A DNA stretch of 64,000 bases from Paraglaciecola mesophila KMM 241 (GTDB lineage: Bacteria; Pseudomonadota; Gammaproteobacteria; Enterobacterales; Alteromonadaceae). Below, one piece after another: positions 33,839 through 43,098 of this stretch. Position numbers and translations under genes: made by a program. Below the pieces are notes generated by a model that did not search any database, was not told the DNA's origin, and saw only the letters and a program-made list of their open reading frames with translations. Position 1 is the first letter of the stretch; each line of letters starts with the position of its first letter. Location of the stretch: assembly GCF_000315015.1 (NCBI RefSeq), contig NZ_BAEP01000064.1, positions 1-64,000 on the forward strand. Reading direction: 5' to 3'.

Positions 33839-35917
33839 TTATTTTACTTCTCGTACTTTTATGGATTTTTTATTGTATTTGTCCACCACACACAGTTGAG
33901 GACTCTCAATGGTAACAAGGCACTCAAGGCATTGAATACATTCATTATAATCAATGCCACCAGTCGGCTTTATTGCGTCTATAGCACATTTTTTATTGCG
34001 ACAAAGTTGACAAGGGCTGCCACATTCTTTGCGGCGCCTTAGCCACTTAAAGAACGGATAACGTCCAAGTACGGCTAAGCCGGCACCCAAAGGACATAAA
34101 TAGCGACAATACACCTTATGAATTTTTAAACTTAAAGCCAGCAATAGCAGCGCATAAAGAACGAACGGCCAGTAACGTACAAAATTCAATGTAATGGATG
34201 TTTTAAAGGGCTCAATTTCGGCTAGCTTTTCTGCCAATGTAAGGGAATAGAACGAACATGCTACTAGACCTAGAAGCACTAAGTATTTGATCTTCTGGGC
34301 GAACTTGTGATGCTTTGGTGAAATTTTTAATTGGCGAATACGCAACCTTATTGCCAGCATACCCATAAATTCTTGAAGTGCACCAAAAGGACATAGCCAG
34401 CCGCAAAACACCCCTCGACCCCATAAAAATAGGGTGGCGATCACAAACACCCATAAGATAAAGATAACCGGATCGAGCAGAAAAACCGTAATATTAAAGT
34501 CGCGCCCTAGGGCGAGCAGCAGAGTGTATATATTCACCACGGAAAGTTGGCCTTGGGCGTAGAAACCCACAAAAAACAGTACAAATATTAAACTGGCGAA
34601 ACGCAGTCGATGTACTTTGGTTTGGCTTTTGGCTAGGGAGTTTTGCGTGATGAACACCCATAAAACGAATAGTAGATAGAGCATGGTGAGGCCAATTTGT
34701 ACTGGGCGATCCAGCCATATTTTTTGCCACAGTGGACGCTGGCTGATTTTCCTTAATTCATCAGGTGTCTCTTCAAACAAGTCTGCGCTTGGGGCACTCG
34801 TAAAAGTAAACGTATGTTCTTGTTGATTCAAGAATGACGAATGATAACTCACTAAAAGATTCAAATTGAATTGTTGGCTGATATCAAACCCAGATTGAGA
34901 TTTGATGCGAAACACACGTTTATCATCAAATTTTGGTAACTCAATAGCAAAGCTTGGTGGGTAGAAGCTGTAGAAATCTATGTCTCGTACATCTACCGGA
35001 AACCCACCTTGCTCAGCGTTTAATCGGCTGGAGGTTGTTTGGGGAATGAACTCTTCGCTGATGAAGGAATATCGCCCTTTGTTGAATAGCATTAAAGCGT
35101 GCTCGCCGGGTGCCAGTTCTTCTAAAAGCCGCTTGTACTCTTCGTCACCCAACAGGTTCCTACCAATCATCGGGATATTGACGAACGCAACGTAGATATC
35201 TATAAAGTCATCATAGCCATCAGATAAGCTTTTAACTTTCTGCGCTAACTTGGAGGAAATGCTCATTGCCTCTTTCGTGCTTACCACCCAATGGTGAATA
35301 TACTTTTTTTCGAGCAATTGTTTGAAGGTCAAGGGATGATAGAAATCTTGCTTAATTTGATGAGGACGCGCGATTAAAAATCCGTCAAGTTTTTGCCTAG
35401 CGACCGCAAGCGCCGAAGCGATGATGGTGTCATTGATAACAAGGACGGAAATTGTCGCTCGGGTCACACCATCAAAGTAGGTATTTTCAGCTGAGTGTTG
35501 TTCACGGCTGTTAATGATGAAGCGTTCTTTGATTGAGTGTCCAGGGTATTGCGCGATAAAGGAGAACATGGCTTCTTCCCCTAGGCCATGCAAAAAAATC
35601 GGTTCGTTATGATTGAGGACTTTAATACCCGTGATGATCCCTTTGGTATCTAAACCGATGAGAAGGTTGATTGTTTGTCCAGAAAAACCAATAAACTGCG
35701 TGAAATCGTCAGACTCAAATGTGTATCCCAGCAACTCATTTAATTGATATACAGGCGTAACAGCAATGTCATTAAGTGGCGCCTCGACTCTGGTGGCGCT
35801 TGGAAATAATTGTGCAATGTTAGCAGAAACGGTATCTGCGTGACTGGCCAATGAGAAAAAGGACATCAATGTGCCAATAATCAACGCGAGGTAGTTAAAT
35901 TGGTAAAGTAAGCGCAT
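33839..35917 (-). CDS. NosR/NirI-like membrane flavo-iron-sulfur protein
   Basis: The 692-residue protein has a signal peptide (to about residue 27). Its periplasmic FMN-binding domain has DGVTRATIS (about 149-157), whose Thr155 is the likely covalent FMN site. A second periplasmic region runs to about 390. Several membrane helices carry the two CxxxCP motifs (FCGWLCPFGALQEF and YCRYLCPLGAGLAV). The C-terminal cytoplasmic part holds two [4Fe-4S] cluster sites (CGSPCQLCRNKKC and CIQCLECLV). This is the NosR layout, which feeds electrons to nitrous oxide reductase. No nosZ or other nos gene is in the window. It lies upstream of the NosP-NahK pair, same strand, 194 bp apart. It might instead serve redox balance of the alcohol system; that is inference. 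Confidence 0.85.
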   Translation of the reverse strand: MRLLYQFNYLALIIGTLMSFFSLASHADTVSANIAQLFPSATRVEAPLNDIAVTPVYQLNELLGYTFESDDFTQFIGFSGQTINLLIGLDTKGIITGIKVLNHNEPIFLHGLGEEAMFSFIAQYPGHSIKERFIINSREQHSAENTYFDGVTRATISVLVINDTIIASALAVARQKLDGFLIARPHQIKQDFYHPLTFKQLLEKKYIHHWVVSTKEAMSISSKLAQKVKSLSDGYDDFIDIYVAFVNIPMIGRNLLGDEEYKRLLEELAPGEHALMLFNKGRYSFISEEFIPQTTSSRLNAEQGGFPVDVRDIDFYSFYPPSFAIELPKFDDKRVFRIKSQSGFDISQQFNLNLLVSYHSSFLNQQEHTFTFTSAPSADLFEETPDELRKISQRPLWQKIWLDRPVQIGLTMLYLLFVLWVFITQNSLAKSQTKVHRLRFASLIFVLFFVGFYAQGQLSVVNIYTLLLALGRDFNITVFLLDPVIFILWVFVIATLFLWGRGVFCGWLCPFGALQEFMGMLAIRLRIRQLKISPKHHKFAQKIKYLVLLGLVACSFYSLTLAEKLAEIEPFKTSITLNFVRYWPFVLYALLLLALSLKIHKVYCRYLCPLGAGLAVLGRYPFFKWLRRRKECGSPCQLCRNKKCAIDAIKPTGGIDYNECIQCLECLVTIESPQLCVVDKYNKKSIKVREVK

Positions 35918-35983
35918 GTCGGATCAGCGAATAAATGTACATACCGCCTGCGGACAGAATCAGGCGGTATGTACTTCTTCAGC

Positions 35984-37504
35984 TTAGAAGAAACCTAGTG
36001 GAGCAGTGTCATAACTAACCAACAAGTTCTTGGTTTGCTGATAATGATCCAACATCATTTTGTGCGTTTCGCGGCCTATTCCAGATTTTTTGTATCCTCC
36101 AAAGGCTGCGTGAGCAGGGTACAGGTGATAACAGTTGGTCCACACCCGACCTGATTCTATTGCCCGGCCCATCTTGTGCGCTAAATTAGCGTCTCGGGTC
36201 CAAACGCCTGCACCCAAACCGTAGGCGGTGTCATTTGCGATAGCGATTGCTTCTTCTGGTGTTTTGAACGTCGTAACCGAAATGACAGGGCCAAAAATTT
36301 CTTCTTGGAAAACACGCATCGAATTATTGCCTTTAAGGATAGTAGGCTGAATGTAGTACCCATCATCAATTGCTGGAGCAGATTCTTCAGAAAAACCACC
36401 AGTTAACACTGATGCACCTTCTTTACGGCCAATGTCGATGTAACCCATAATTTTATCGAACTGAATTTTTGATACTTGGGCGCCTACCATAGTGGCGTCA
36501 TCAAGGGGGTTACCGCGAACGATTTTTTTGGTTTTTTCTAGCACACGCTCCATAAACTCGTCGAAAATATCTTCTTGCACTAGGGCACGTGAAGGGCATG
36601 TACAGACTTCACCTTGGTTAAAGAAACCCAAAGCAAAACCCTCTGCACATTTATCGAGGTAATCATCTTCAAAGTTGGTAATGTCTTTGAAGAAGATATT
36701 TGGAGATTTACCGCCAAGTTCTACCGTAGATGGAATGAGATTTTCAGCTGCACATTTTAAAATGTGACCGCCTACTGCAGTTGAGCCAGTAAAAGCAATT
36801 TTGGCGATGCGTGTACTTGTTGCTAAGGCTTCACCGGCTTCTTTGCCGAAACCGTTAACGATATTAAGCACGCCCGCAGGAACTATATCAGCAATTAATT
36901 CGGCCAATATAAGGATACTCGCAGGTGTTTGCTCGGCAGGTTTTAGCACGATGCAATTACCTGCAGCGAGTGCTGGAGCCAATTTCCATGCTGCCATCAG
37001 GATAGGGAAGTTCCATGGAATAATTTGCCCAACAACGCCCATTGGCTCATGAAAGTGATAGGCAACGGTGTTGTCATCAATCTGCGAGAGTGTACCTTCT
37101 TGCGCTCGAATGCAGCCTGCATAATACCGAAAGTGGTCGACCGCTAATGGAATATCTGCACCCATGGTCTCTCTGATGGGCTTACCATTGTCCCAAGTTT
37201 CTGCAACAGCTAGTTTGGTGAGGTTCTCTTCCAAACGGTCCGCAATTTTTAACAAGATATTTGAACGTTCTTGCACTGAGGTTTTACCCCATGCATCTTT
37301 TGCGGCATGAGCAGCATCAATAGCCAATTCGATATCTTCTGCACTAGATCGTGGGATTTCGCAAAAGTCTTCGCCAGTGACAGGGGTTAGGTTCTTGAAG
37401 TAAACACCTTTAACTGGCGCCACCCATTCACCGCCGATAAAGTTTTCATATTTATCTTTAAAATTGATTACAGCATCAGCGCTGCCTGGGTTTGAATAGA
37501 TCAT
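35984..37504 (-). CDS. exaC: NAD-dependent aldehyde dehydrogenase (ExaC type)
   Basis: The 506-residue cytoplasmic enzyme has all aldehyde dehydrogenase landmarks: [23 protein letters not shown], the FTGSTAVG nucleotide site, general base Glu262 (VELGGKSPN), catalytic Cys301 ([13 protein letters not shown]) and EEIFGPV. It closely follows the ExaC/AldB group that oxidises acetaldehyde to acetate after alcohol dehydrogenation. It completes the route alcohol to aldehyde (periplasm) to acid (cytoplasm). A copy of the island motif lies about 145-165 bp upstream of its start, suggesting co-regulation with the cytochrome/ABC divergon. It is followed after 66 bp by the NosR-like gene on the same strand. 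Confidence 0.93.
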   Translation of the reverse strand: MIYSNPGSADAVINFKDKYENFIGGEWVAPVKGVYFKNLTPVTGEDFCEIPRSSAEDIELAIDAAHAAKDAWGKTSVQERSNILLKIADRLEENLTKLAVAETWDNGKPIRETMGADIPLAVDHFRYYAGCIRAQEGTLSQIDDNTVAYHFHEPMGVVGQIIPWNFPILMAAWKLAPALAAGNCIVLKPAEQTPASILILAELIADIVPAGVLNIVNGFGKEAGEALATSTRIAKIAFTGSTAVGGHILKCAAENLIPSTVELGGKSPNIFFKDITNFEDDYLDKCAEGFALGFFNQGEVCTCPSRALVQEDIFDEFMERVLEKTKKIVRGNPLDDATMVGAQVSKIQFDKIMGYIDIGRKEGASVLTGGFSEESAPAIDDGYYIQPTILKGNNSMRVFQEEIFGPVISVTTFKTPEEAIAIANDTAYGLGAGVWTRDANLAHKMGRAIESGRVWTNCYHLYPAHAAFGGYKKSGIGRETHKMMLDHYQQTKNLLVSYDTAPLGFF

Positions 37505-37648
37505 AATGTACCTCTTATCATTGACTGGAAAATTCAGCGTATGTTTGGTTCAAAGGATTTCCCCTGAGGGATGAAGCCAATGTGTTAGTTCGGGTACTAG
37601 AATAGGCGGCAAGCGTTGAAGAGCACCATGCTTCCTTTGCACAAAAAA

Positions 37649-37672
37649 ACTCATACTTTAGAAGTAGGATAT
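37649..37672. promoter_or_regulatory. Candidate operator upstream of the aldehyde dehydrogenase
   Basis: CTCATACTTTAGAAGTAGGA (37650-37669) contains TACTT-TAG-AAGTA, a perfect 5-bp dyad. It aligns with the sites at 14549 and 18618 over CTCNTNCTTTAGNA. It lies about 145-168 bp upstream of the dehydrogenase start codon. Confidence 0.45.
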
Positions 37673-37740
37673 AGGTCTATAGCTGGATGTAGCATGTTTG
37701 GGGATGATACTGAGATGGGAAAACGCCAAACCGCAGGGAT

Positions 37741-37767
37741 AAAAAAGCCCTCTATGGTAAAGAGGGC
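37741..37767 (-). terminator. Rho-independent terminator of the SDR gene
   Basis: Arms GCCCTCT (37747-37753) and AGAGGGC (37761-37767) with a 7-base loop are followed on the minus strand by TTTTTT. It lies 40 bp beyond the stop of the leftward SDR-like gene. Confidence 0.85.
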
Positions 37768-37806
37768 AGGTTTCAATGAACTATGGGATAACTATGAGAC
37801 AATACT

Positions 37807-38442
37807 TTAAGCGAAAGCTTGCTCCAGTGAATGGTCGCCGTTAAACAATTCGTAAGTCTTGTTGGTTAAATTCTGGTTGCTTAGCAGGTATACCAGCGCA
37901 TCGGCGACGTCTTCTCGGGTGATGATCATCTTGTCTTTACTGTGTGGTTTAGCTGTTTGGAAACCGCCTTTGGCATCTTCATCTTTTAAGCTACCAGGGC
38001 GTAAAATTGTGTACGCTACACCACTGTTGATTAAATGTTCATCCGCCATGTGTTTGGCGACTAAATAGGGCTTCATTTTGTCGGAGCCTTGAGAGGGGTC
38101 ATCGGCGCCGATAGAGCTGACCATAACAAATTGAGAGACATTTGCTGCTTTAGCATAATCTACAGCCTTACACGCGGCCCATAAATCGATGAGCATGGTT
38201 TTATCCGCACCCGTACTACCGCCGGAACCCGCTGCGAATATTACCTTGTCGCAGCCTTTGAATGCATGACTAAAATCTTGCTCTAAATCACCCTCTACCA
38301 CATCTAACTTGTCACTCTTGATATCATTCAACTTAGACTTGTCTCTTACTAGTCCAACAACGGTTTCGCCGTTATCGAGTAGCTTTTGTGTCGTCATTTT
38401 GCCGATCTGTCCGCTTGCGCCTATTATCAATGTCTTGCTCAT
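37807..38442 (-). CDS. Atypical short-chain dehydrogenase / NAD(P)-binding protein
   Basis: The 211-residue cytoplasmic protein has the Rossmann motif GASGQIG near the N-terminus, GDLEQDF, VSSIGADDPSQG, and YLVAKHMADEHLINSGVAYTILRPGSL, where an atypical SDR has a Tyr-x-x-x-Lys-like pair and ILRPG. This fits the NAD(P)-binding, NmrA-like/SDR_a5 group of small redox or sensor proteins. The substrate is unknown. AGGAG precedes the ATG, and the gene ends at its own terminator. It stands just outside the alcohol island and has no evident link to it. Confidence 0.85.
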   Translation of the reverse strand: MSKTLIIGASGQIGKMTTQKLLDNGETVVGLVRDKSKLNDIKSDKLDVVEGDLEQDFSHAFKGCDKVIFAAGSGGSTGADKTMLIDLWAACKAVDYAKAANVSQFVMVSSIGADDPSQGSDKMKPYLVAKHMADEHLINSGVAYTILRPGSLKDEDAKGGFQTAKPHSKDKMIITREDVADALVYLLSNQNLTNKTYELFNGDHSLEQAFA

Positions 38443-38835
38443 TTTTTTTCTCCTAAAGTCTAGTATTCCTCGCGTAAATAAACCGCTTATGATGGCGGTG
38501 TTGTTTTAATAAGGCTGAACATATCTTTGCTCATGGCCTAATAACACTGGGGTCTTATTTGTCGGTTTCAATGAATAAGAGGTTATTAGCATTTATACGA
38601 CGATCTGTGCGATAAAGACCAGAGGGAGGAAAAGAGAAAGACAGTTCGCACGTAAAATGTACATATTGTACGTAAGTTCAGCGAATGGTAGGCAAAAAAA
38701 CAATTAAATGTGAAATGACCGCTGAAATGCTTGTTTTTTAATACCAAGCCCCAAGGTCTATTACTAGCAACAAGAAGACGTACAGTAACAAATACAGTAC
38801 AACAAAGAAGTAACGTTAATCCAAAAGGAAAACCT
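38443..38835. other. Intergenic region upstream of hpf
   Basis: These 393 bp separate two divergent genes. A long inverted repeat CTAATAAC (about 38540-38547) and GTTATTAG (about 38591-38598) and a short palindromic patch GTACATATTGTAC (about 38659-38671) are visible. Their roles are unknown. No coding frame is convincing; the hpf frame is open further upstream but lacks a plausible start there. Confidence 0.45.
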
Positions 38836-39192
38836 ATGAAAATAAATCTTTCAGGTCACCATGTAGAATTAAGCGATACCGTAAAAGAACATGTAAACGA
38901 AAAATTTTCTAAGCTAGCAAGCCATTTCCCAACACTAATTGCCCTTGATATCATTATTTCCAAAGAGCATGGCGAGTTTGATGTAGAAATCAGCACCCAA
39001 TATGAAGGCTCACGTATCTCGGCCTCAGCAGAGAATCCGGTAATGTATCCCGCTATTTCTAAGGCAGCCAAAAAGTTAGATGCTGCACTTAAGCACCGTA
39101 AAGGACAGTTGAAAGGGGATTTACACAAAAAGCCTGAATGCACCACCCCAGATATTGCCCATGAAATTATTCAAGAGATGGATTTACGTTAA
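38836..39192 (+). CDS. hpf: Ribosome hibernation promoting factor (short HPF/YfiA family)
   Basis: The 118-residue protein starts MKINLSGHHVELSDTVKEHVNEKFSKLASHF and contains the conserved DVEISTQYEGSRISASAENPVMYPAISKAAKKLDAALKHRKGQL core of the short HPF/RaiA family. It binds the 30S decoding region and promotes inactive ribosome forms in stationary phase. The length and lack of a C-terminal extension indicate the short gammaproteobacterial type. The ATG at 38836 is preceded by AAAAGGAAAACCT; the frame is open upstream to 38731 but without family similarity. A terminator follows at 39223. Confidence 0.92.
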   Translation: MKINLSGHHVELSDTVKEHVNEKFSKLASHFPTLIALDIIISKEHGEFDVEISTQYEGSRISASAENPVMYPAISKAAKKLDAALKHRKGQLKGDLHKKPECTTPDIAHEIIQEMDLR

Positions 39193-39222
39193 GGTAAATA
39201 ACCCTTCGTCTCAGAACATATA

Positions 39223-39245
39223 GCCGCTCTTTGAAGCGGCTTTTT
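39223..39245 (+). terminator. Rho-independent terminator of hpf
   Basis: Arms GCCGCT (39223-39228) and AGCGGC (39235-39240) with a 6-base loop are followed by TTTTT. Confidence 0.85.
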
Positions 39246-39387
39246 AATGTTCCCGCACCAAATAGATACCCCATCGTCGTTGGCGCTAGACAGTCAACGG
39301 AGGGTTGATTACCATGCGCGACAGCGCCGTCACTCTTCGATATGTGCCGGGCATCATCAAACCTTTGTTATTTTAAGTGGGAACACA

Positions 39388-39618
39388 GTGTTGATCAGCG
39401 AACTTCAATTTCAATTTAGCGACGCCCAAAAGGCCAACCGATTTCTTAATGAATTAACACACTGGACATCGTCATCAGGCAATGTGGCGGTTAAAGCGAA
39501 ACTCGCCAAGGGCTCTGACACTGTGAGTGTTAAATATCAATTCGACGGTAAAGGGTTTGATTACACCTGCTCTGAACTTGACGATTTAGCCAATCAGTAT
39601 GGCGGGGAAGAGGTTTAA
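39388..39618 (+). CDS. Small hypothetical protein
   Basis: A 76-residue acidic protein (LISELQFQFSDAQKANRFLN near the start, LDDLANQYGGEEV at the end) with a mixed alpha/beta pattern and no signal peptide. I know no family. The frame is open from an ATG at 39247, but that start lies directly on the hpf terminator and its first 47 codons look unlike protein. I prefer the GTG at 39388 (a TTG follows at 39391). It stands between hpf and the convergent LysR gene. Confidence 0.55.
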   Translation: MLISELQFQFSDAQKANRFLNELTHWTSSSGNVAVKAKLAKGSDTVSVKYQFDGKGFDYTCSELDDLANQYGGEEV

Positions 39619-39671
39619 GTTAAGGCTTTGATGTGAATGCGTGGAGCGAGAAGGTGGAAGTGAGAGGATAA

Positions 39672-39700
39672 AACGCCCACGCATAAAGCACATGGGCGTT
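39672..39700. terminator. Hairpin between convergent genes
   Basis: Arms AACGCCCA (39672-39679) and TGGGCGTT (39693-39700) with a 13-base loop. On the minus strand four T residues follow, so it may end the LysR transcript and perhaps the small gene from the other side. Confidence 0.6.
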
Positions 39701-39712
39701 ATTCAATATCAG

Positions 39713-40630
39713 TTAAGTGATTGACACACTAGGATGAAACGTCGTGACAACCTCAGCTATTTGTTCGCGTAGCCACATATGCGCATGGTCATGATCCGCG
39801 CTCACATGCCAATACAAAAAGTATTCTACAGGTGCTAATTCGAAAGGTAATTCGTATATCGAGCAATCATAATGCTTAGCAAGATGATAAGGCACACATG
39901 CAATTAAATCAGTCTTTACAATCACGGAAGGCACGGTCAAAAAGTGTTGGCCGCGCATCACTACACGTCGTTTTAAATTTAATTTATCCAGTGCAACATC
40001 AATTGGACCTGCACCTGTGCGTCGCTGAGAAATATTGATATGCCCAAGTTGTAAGAACGTATCTATATTTAAACCTTGGCTTAGCGCCGGGTGATTACGC
40101 CGCGCAATGACAACAAACCTGTCTTCTGCGATTTTCTGTTTACATAAATGTGGGTCAACAAATGCCGAGGAGGCATCTGCGTAAAAATCTAAACTACCGC
40201 TTGCCATCGCAGAAACAATATTACTGCGTGAAATATCGTAGCTAGTAAGGGTAATGTTAGGCGCTACGTTCTGTAGCTGAGCAGTTAGCCTCGGCATGAT
40301 ACTCGCTTCAAGTAAGTCTCTGGCGGCAAAGTTATAGCTTATTTCTGCTGTAGCGGGATCGAATGTGTGACTTTCTTGCACACTCTTACGTAACAAACCC
40401 AGCGCTTCTCGAGCGGGACCAATGATATTCTGCGCTGCCGGAGTCGGCGTCATGCTGTGGCCTGTGCGCACAAATAGTGGGTCGTTCAACATTTCTCGTA
40501 AGCGTGCGAGTGAGTTACTGACAGCCGGTTGCGTTATACACAATACGTCAGCAGCTTTGGTCAAACTGCCTGCGGTATATATCGCATCGAATACGGCAAA
40601 AAGATTAAGATCTATTCTATTTAAATTCAT
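39713..40630 (-). CDS. LysR-family transcriptional regulator
   Basis: The 305-residue protein has an N-terminal winged helix (MNLNRIDLNLFAVFDAIYTAGSLTKAADVLCITQPAVSNSLARLREMLNDPLFVR) and a substrate-binding domain of the periplasmic-binding type. LNLFAVFDAI and DPLFVRTGHSMTPTP place it in the NodD/PcaQ/LeuO-like branch. The effector and targets are unknown; neighbours do not suggest a pathway. It is transcribed alone and may regulate itself. Confidence 0.9.
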   Translation of the reverse strand: MNLNRIDLNLFAVFDAIYTAGSLTKAADVLCITQPAVSNSLARLREMLNDPLFVRTGHSMTPTPAAQNIIGPAREALGLLRKSVQESHTFDPATAEISYNFAARDLLEASIMPRLTAQLQNVAPNITLTSYDISRSNIVSAMASGSLDFYADASSAFVDPHLCKQKIAEDRFVVIARRNHPALSQGLNIDTFLQLGHINISQRRTGAGPIDVALDKLNLKRRVVMRGQHFLTVPSVIVKTDLIACVPYHLAKHYDCSIYELPFELAPVEYFLYWHVSADHDHAHMWLREQIAEVVTTFHPSVSIT

Positions 40631-40823
40631 AGTATTTTCACTTTACGCTCTGATTAGGCCTAGAGTAGCCTAAATATTCCATCATTTGAGGTAATGTTGG
40701 ATTATACAGAACATTCATTAAATTAATAGAACGAGAATATCTTTTGGATGTAAAAAATTGTAATAAAGTGCTTTAATTCAAGCATATAGCTGAAAATAGG
40801 GCGTTTTTGTTACTGATTGGTAT

Positions 40824-40853
40824 AAAAAAACCACCCGAGTGGGTGGCTTTTTT
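40824..40853 (-). terminator. Rho-independent terminator of asnS
   Basis: Arms CCACCC (40831-40836) and GGGTGG (40841-40846) with a 4-base loop, flanked by seven A on one side and seven T on the other, so it can work both ways. It lies 15 bp after the asnS stop. Confidence 0.88.
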
Positions 40854-40867
40854 TAGAGGGGACAAAT

Positions 40868-42265
40868 TTAATAGTTTGCATTACCTGGTGTACGTGGGAA
40901 AGCAATGACGTCTCGAACGTTTTGCATGCCAGTGACATAAGCAACTAAGCGCTCGAAACCGAGACCAAAACCAGAGTGAGGCACTGTGCCATAGCGACGT
41001 AGGTCACGATACCAACTGTAATCTTCTTGATTCAAACCCATTTCAGCTAAGCGACGATCGAATACATCAAGGCGTTCTTCACGTTGTGAACCACCAATGA
41101 TTTCACCGATCCCAGGAGCGAGTACATCCATAGCGGCAACGGTTTTATTGTCGTCGTTAATACGCATATAAAACGCTTTAATGTCTTTTGGATAGTTCTG
41201 CATGATAATAGGCGCGCCCACATGCTCTTCTGCCAAGTAGCGCTCGTGCTCTGACGACAAATCGACACCCCAAGAAACAGGGAACTCGAACTTCTTGCCG
41301 CAATTTTGCAAAATTTCGATGGCGTCGGTGTAGTCCATGCGCACGAAGTCTTGCTCTATGACTTTTTCTAACCGCGTAATCGCATCTTTGTTGATACGCT
41401 GTGCGAAAAAGGCCATGTCATCAGCGCGTTCAGCGAGTACTGCTTTGAACACGTATTTAAGCAAATCTTCAGACAATTGAGCGATATCGCCCAGATCGGC
41501 AAATGCTACTTCAGGCTCAATCATCCAAAATTCAGCTAGGTGACGGCTGGTGTTTGAATTTTCAGCACGAAACGTTGGCCCAAAAGTATAGATTTTTGAC
41601 ATCGCAGTCGCGTATGTCTCACCGTTTAATTGACCTGATACCGTTAGAAAGGTTTCTTTTCCGAAAAAATCTTGGCTGAAGTCAACTTGACCTTGTTCGG
41701 TCGTAGGCACATTCATCATATCTAGGGTAGACACACGGAACATTTCACCAGCGCCTTCGGTATCACTTGCTGTCAGAATAGGGGTGCTGACCCAGCAATA
41801 GCCACTTTCGTGGAAGAATCTGTGTATTGCTTGTGACAAACAGTTACGCACGCGGGTAACGGCGCCAATTACGTTTGTTCTTGGGCGCAAATGAGCGTGT
41901 TCGCGAAGGTACTCTAAACTATGACGCTTCGGTGCCATAGGGTAGGTATCTGGATTTTCTACCCAGCCGACAATTTGAATTTCTTCGGCTTCAATTTCAA
42001 GCGATTGGCCTTGGCCTTGCGATTCCTTTAGCACGCCAGTGGCGATGATGGAGCAGCTAGTGGTTAACCGTTGAATGTCGGCATAATTATTCAGGGTATT
42101 CAGGGCGATGACCTGAATAGGGTCAAAGCAACTTCCGTCATGTAATGCAACGAAGGATAAACCAGCTTTCGAGTCACGACGGGTTCTAACCCAACCTTTT
42201 ACGGTGACCTGCTGACCTACTGAATATTTACCGGCAAAAATATCTGCCACTGGGGCTTGCGCCAT
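40868..42265 (-). CDS. asnS: Asparagine--tRNA ligase
   Basis: The 465-residue class II synthetase attaches Asn to tRNA-Asn. It has an N-terminal OB-fold anticodon-binding domain ([28 protein letters not shown]), motif 1 around [20 protein letters not shown], motif 2 ([25 protein letters not shown]) and motif 3 ([30 protein letters not shown]). The start at 42265 (MAQAPVADI) follows GGAGAG; the ATG at 42283 adds 6 residues and covers that site. The length is normal. It ends at a strong terminator. Confidence 0.97.
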   Translation of the reverse strand: MAQAPVADIFAGKYSVGQQVTVKGWVRTRRDSKAGLSFVALHDGSCFDPIQVIALNTLNNYADIQRLTTSCSIIATGVLKESQGQGQSLEIEAEEIQIVGWVENPDTYPMAPKRHSLEYLREHAHLRPRTNVIGAVTRVRNCLSQAIHRFFHESGYCWVSTPILTASDTEGAGEMFRVSTLDMMNVPTTEQGQVDFSQDFFGKETFLTVSGQLNGETYATAMSKIYTFGPTFRAENSNTSRHLAEFWMIEPEVAFADLGDIAQLSEDLLKYVFKAVLAERADDMAFFAQRINKDAITRLEKVIEQDFVRMDYTDAIEILQNCGKKFEFPVSWGVDLSSEHERYLAEEHVGAPIIMQNYPKDIKAFYMRINDDNKTVAAMDVLAPGIGEIIGGSQREERLDVFDRRLAEMGLNQEDYSWYRDLRRYGTVPHSGFGLGFERLVAYVTGMQNVRDVIAFPRTPGNANY

Positions 42266-42522
42266 GTTTTCTCTCCAAACCACTTTGGGTATTTAGTAAA
42301 ATTTAGCAAGGCTAAATTATGTCATTTTTTTAGGGGTAAGTGCCATGATAACGCTGCATAATCGGCTAAAATAGCTAATCTTCAGTACATAACGAACCAA
42401 TTCGTGTGAAAAGTAGGCGCAGATGACCAATATTTTACGTCCGTTTGTTGGCTAATTTCACAAGGTGTGTAATCTTACTCAGGTGACGCTTAGACTCAAG
42501 AAAAATCGGATGCGAACAATCA

Positions 42523-42909
42523 ATGGAAACAGACAAGCAAAATTGGCAAGGTGAAAACCGTCGTAAAACACGAGTAGAGAACGATAAATTATTTCAAACG
42601 ATCGTTGGGGTGAACGTTGTTGGCTGGGTGGTCTTCGTGGCTGCTTTGATCGTGTTTCATTATGCCCGCCCAGAATTCGTAACAGGTGTACAAGACTTTT
42701 GGGGGGTGACTGGTCGCGAACAGTGGTCGTCCTCTTTAAGTACCTATTTAGTCGCTCTGCTTTTTGCCTGTGTGGCATTAAGTTTGACGGTTTTGTTAAT
42801 GAAGCGAAAGCGAACCAGAAGAAAAAATGACAATTTCGGTATCAATGGATTGGTATTGTTGTTGGTCGCGTCTTTGAGCCTTGCGGCGTTATTCTTCGAA
42901 TTTAATTAA
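42523..42909 (+). CDS. Small membrane protein of unknown function
   Basis: The 128-residue protein has a charged N-terminus and three hydrophobic segments (about 26-46, 73-93, 107-125) and is probably an inner-membrane protein. I recognise no family. A basic loop (MKRKRTRRKN) between helices 2 and 3 suggests a cytoplasmic loop there. It is divergent from asnS, 257 bp apart, and has its own terminator. Confidence 0.7.
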   Translation: METDKQNWQGENRRKTRVENDKLFQTIVGVNVVGWVVFVAALIVFHYARPEFVTGVQDFWGVTGREQWSSSLSTYLVALLFACVALSLTVLLMKRKRTRRKNDNFGINGLVLLLVASLSLAALFFEFN

Positions 42910-42916
42910 TGCGTAG

Positions 42917-42944
42917 CGCCCATTTGCTTAATGGGCGAGTTTTA
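42917..42944 (+). terminator. Rho-independent terminator
   Basis: Arms CGCCCAT (42917-42923) and ATGGGCG (42931-42937) with a 7-base loop are followed by AGTTTTATTT, just after the small membrane protein gene. Confidence 0.7.
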
Positions 42945-43098
42945 TTTACCGTAAAATTGATACGCCTCATTTTACGCTCAATATTCCCTCAAAATCAGTT
43001 TGATAGCCCTCACTTTGGTGGCTATATTGTAGTGGTCTTGCATACGAAAGTGCATTAGGGACAAGTCACACAAAAAGGAATTTTTAGAGGAACTAATA

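Larger units (their letters stand above)
37505..37806. other. Intergenic region with operator candidate and terminator
   Basis: These 302 bp hold the promoter region of the leftward aldehyde dehydrogenase gene, the island motif at 37649-37672 and the terminator of the SDR gene at 37741-37767. A 64-codon plus-strand ORF overlaps both signals and is not believed. Confidence 0.6.

Noticed and set aside
33839-35917. A denitrification (nos) operon
   Set aside because: Only a NosR-like protein is present; no nosZ or maturation genes are in the window.
37616-37810. 64-codon plus-strand ORF
   Set aside because: It runs across the candidate operator and the terminator of the SDR gene, has no ribosome site and no protein-like pattern.
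39247-39387. N-terminal extension of the small gene after hpf
   Set aside because: It begins on the hpf terminator T-tract and the 47 codons look non-coding.
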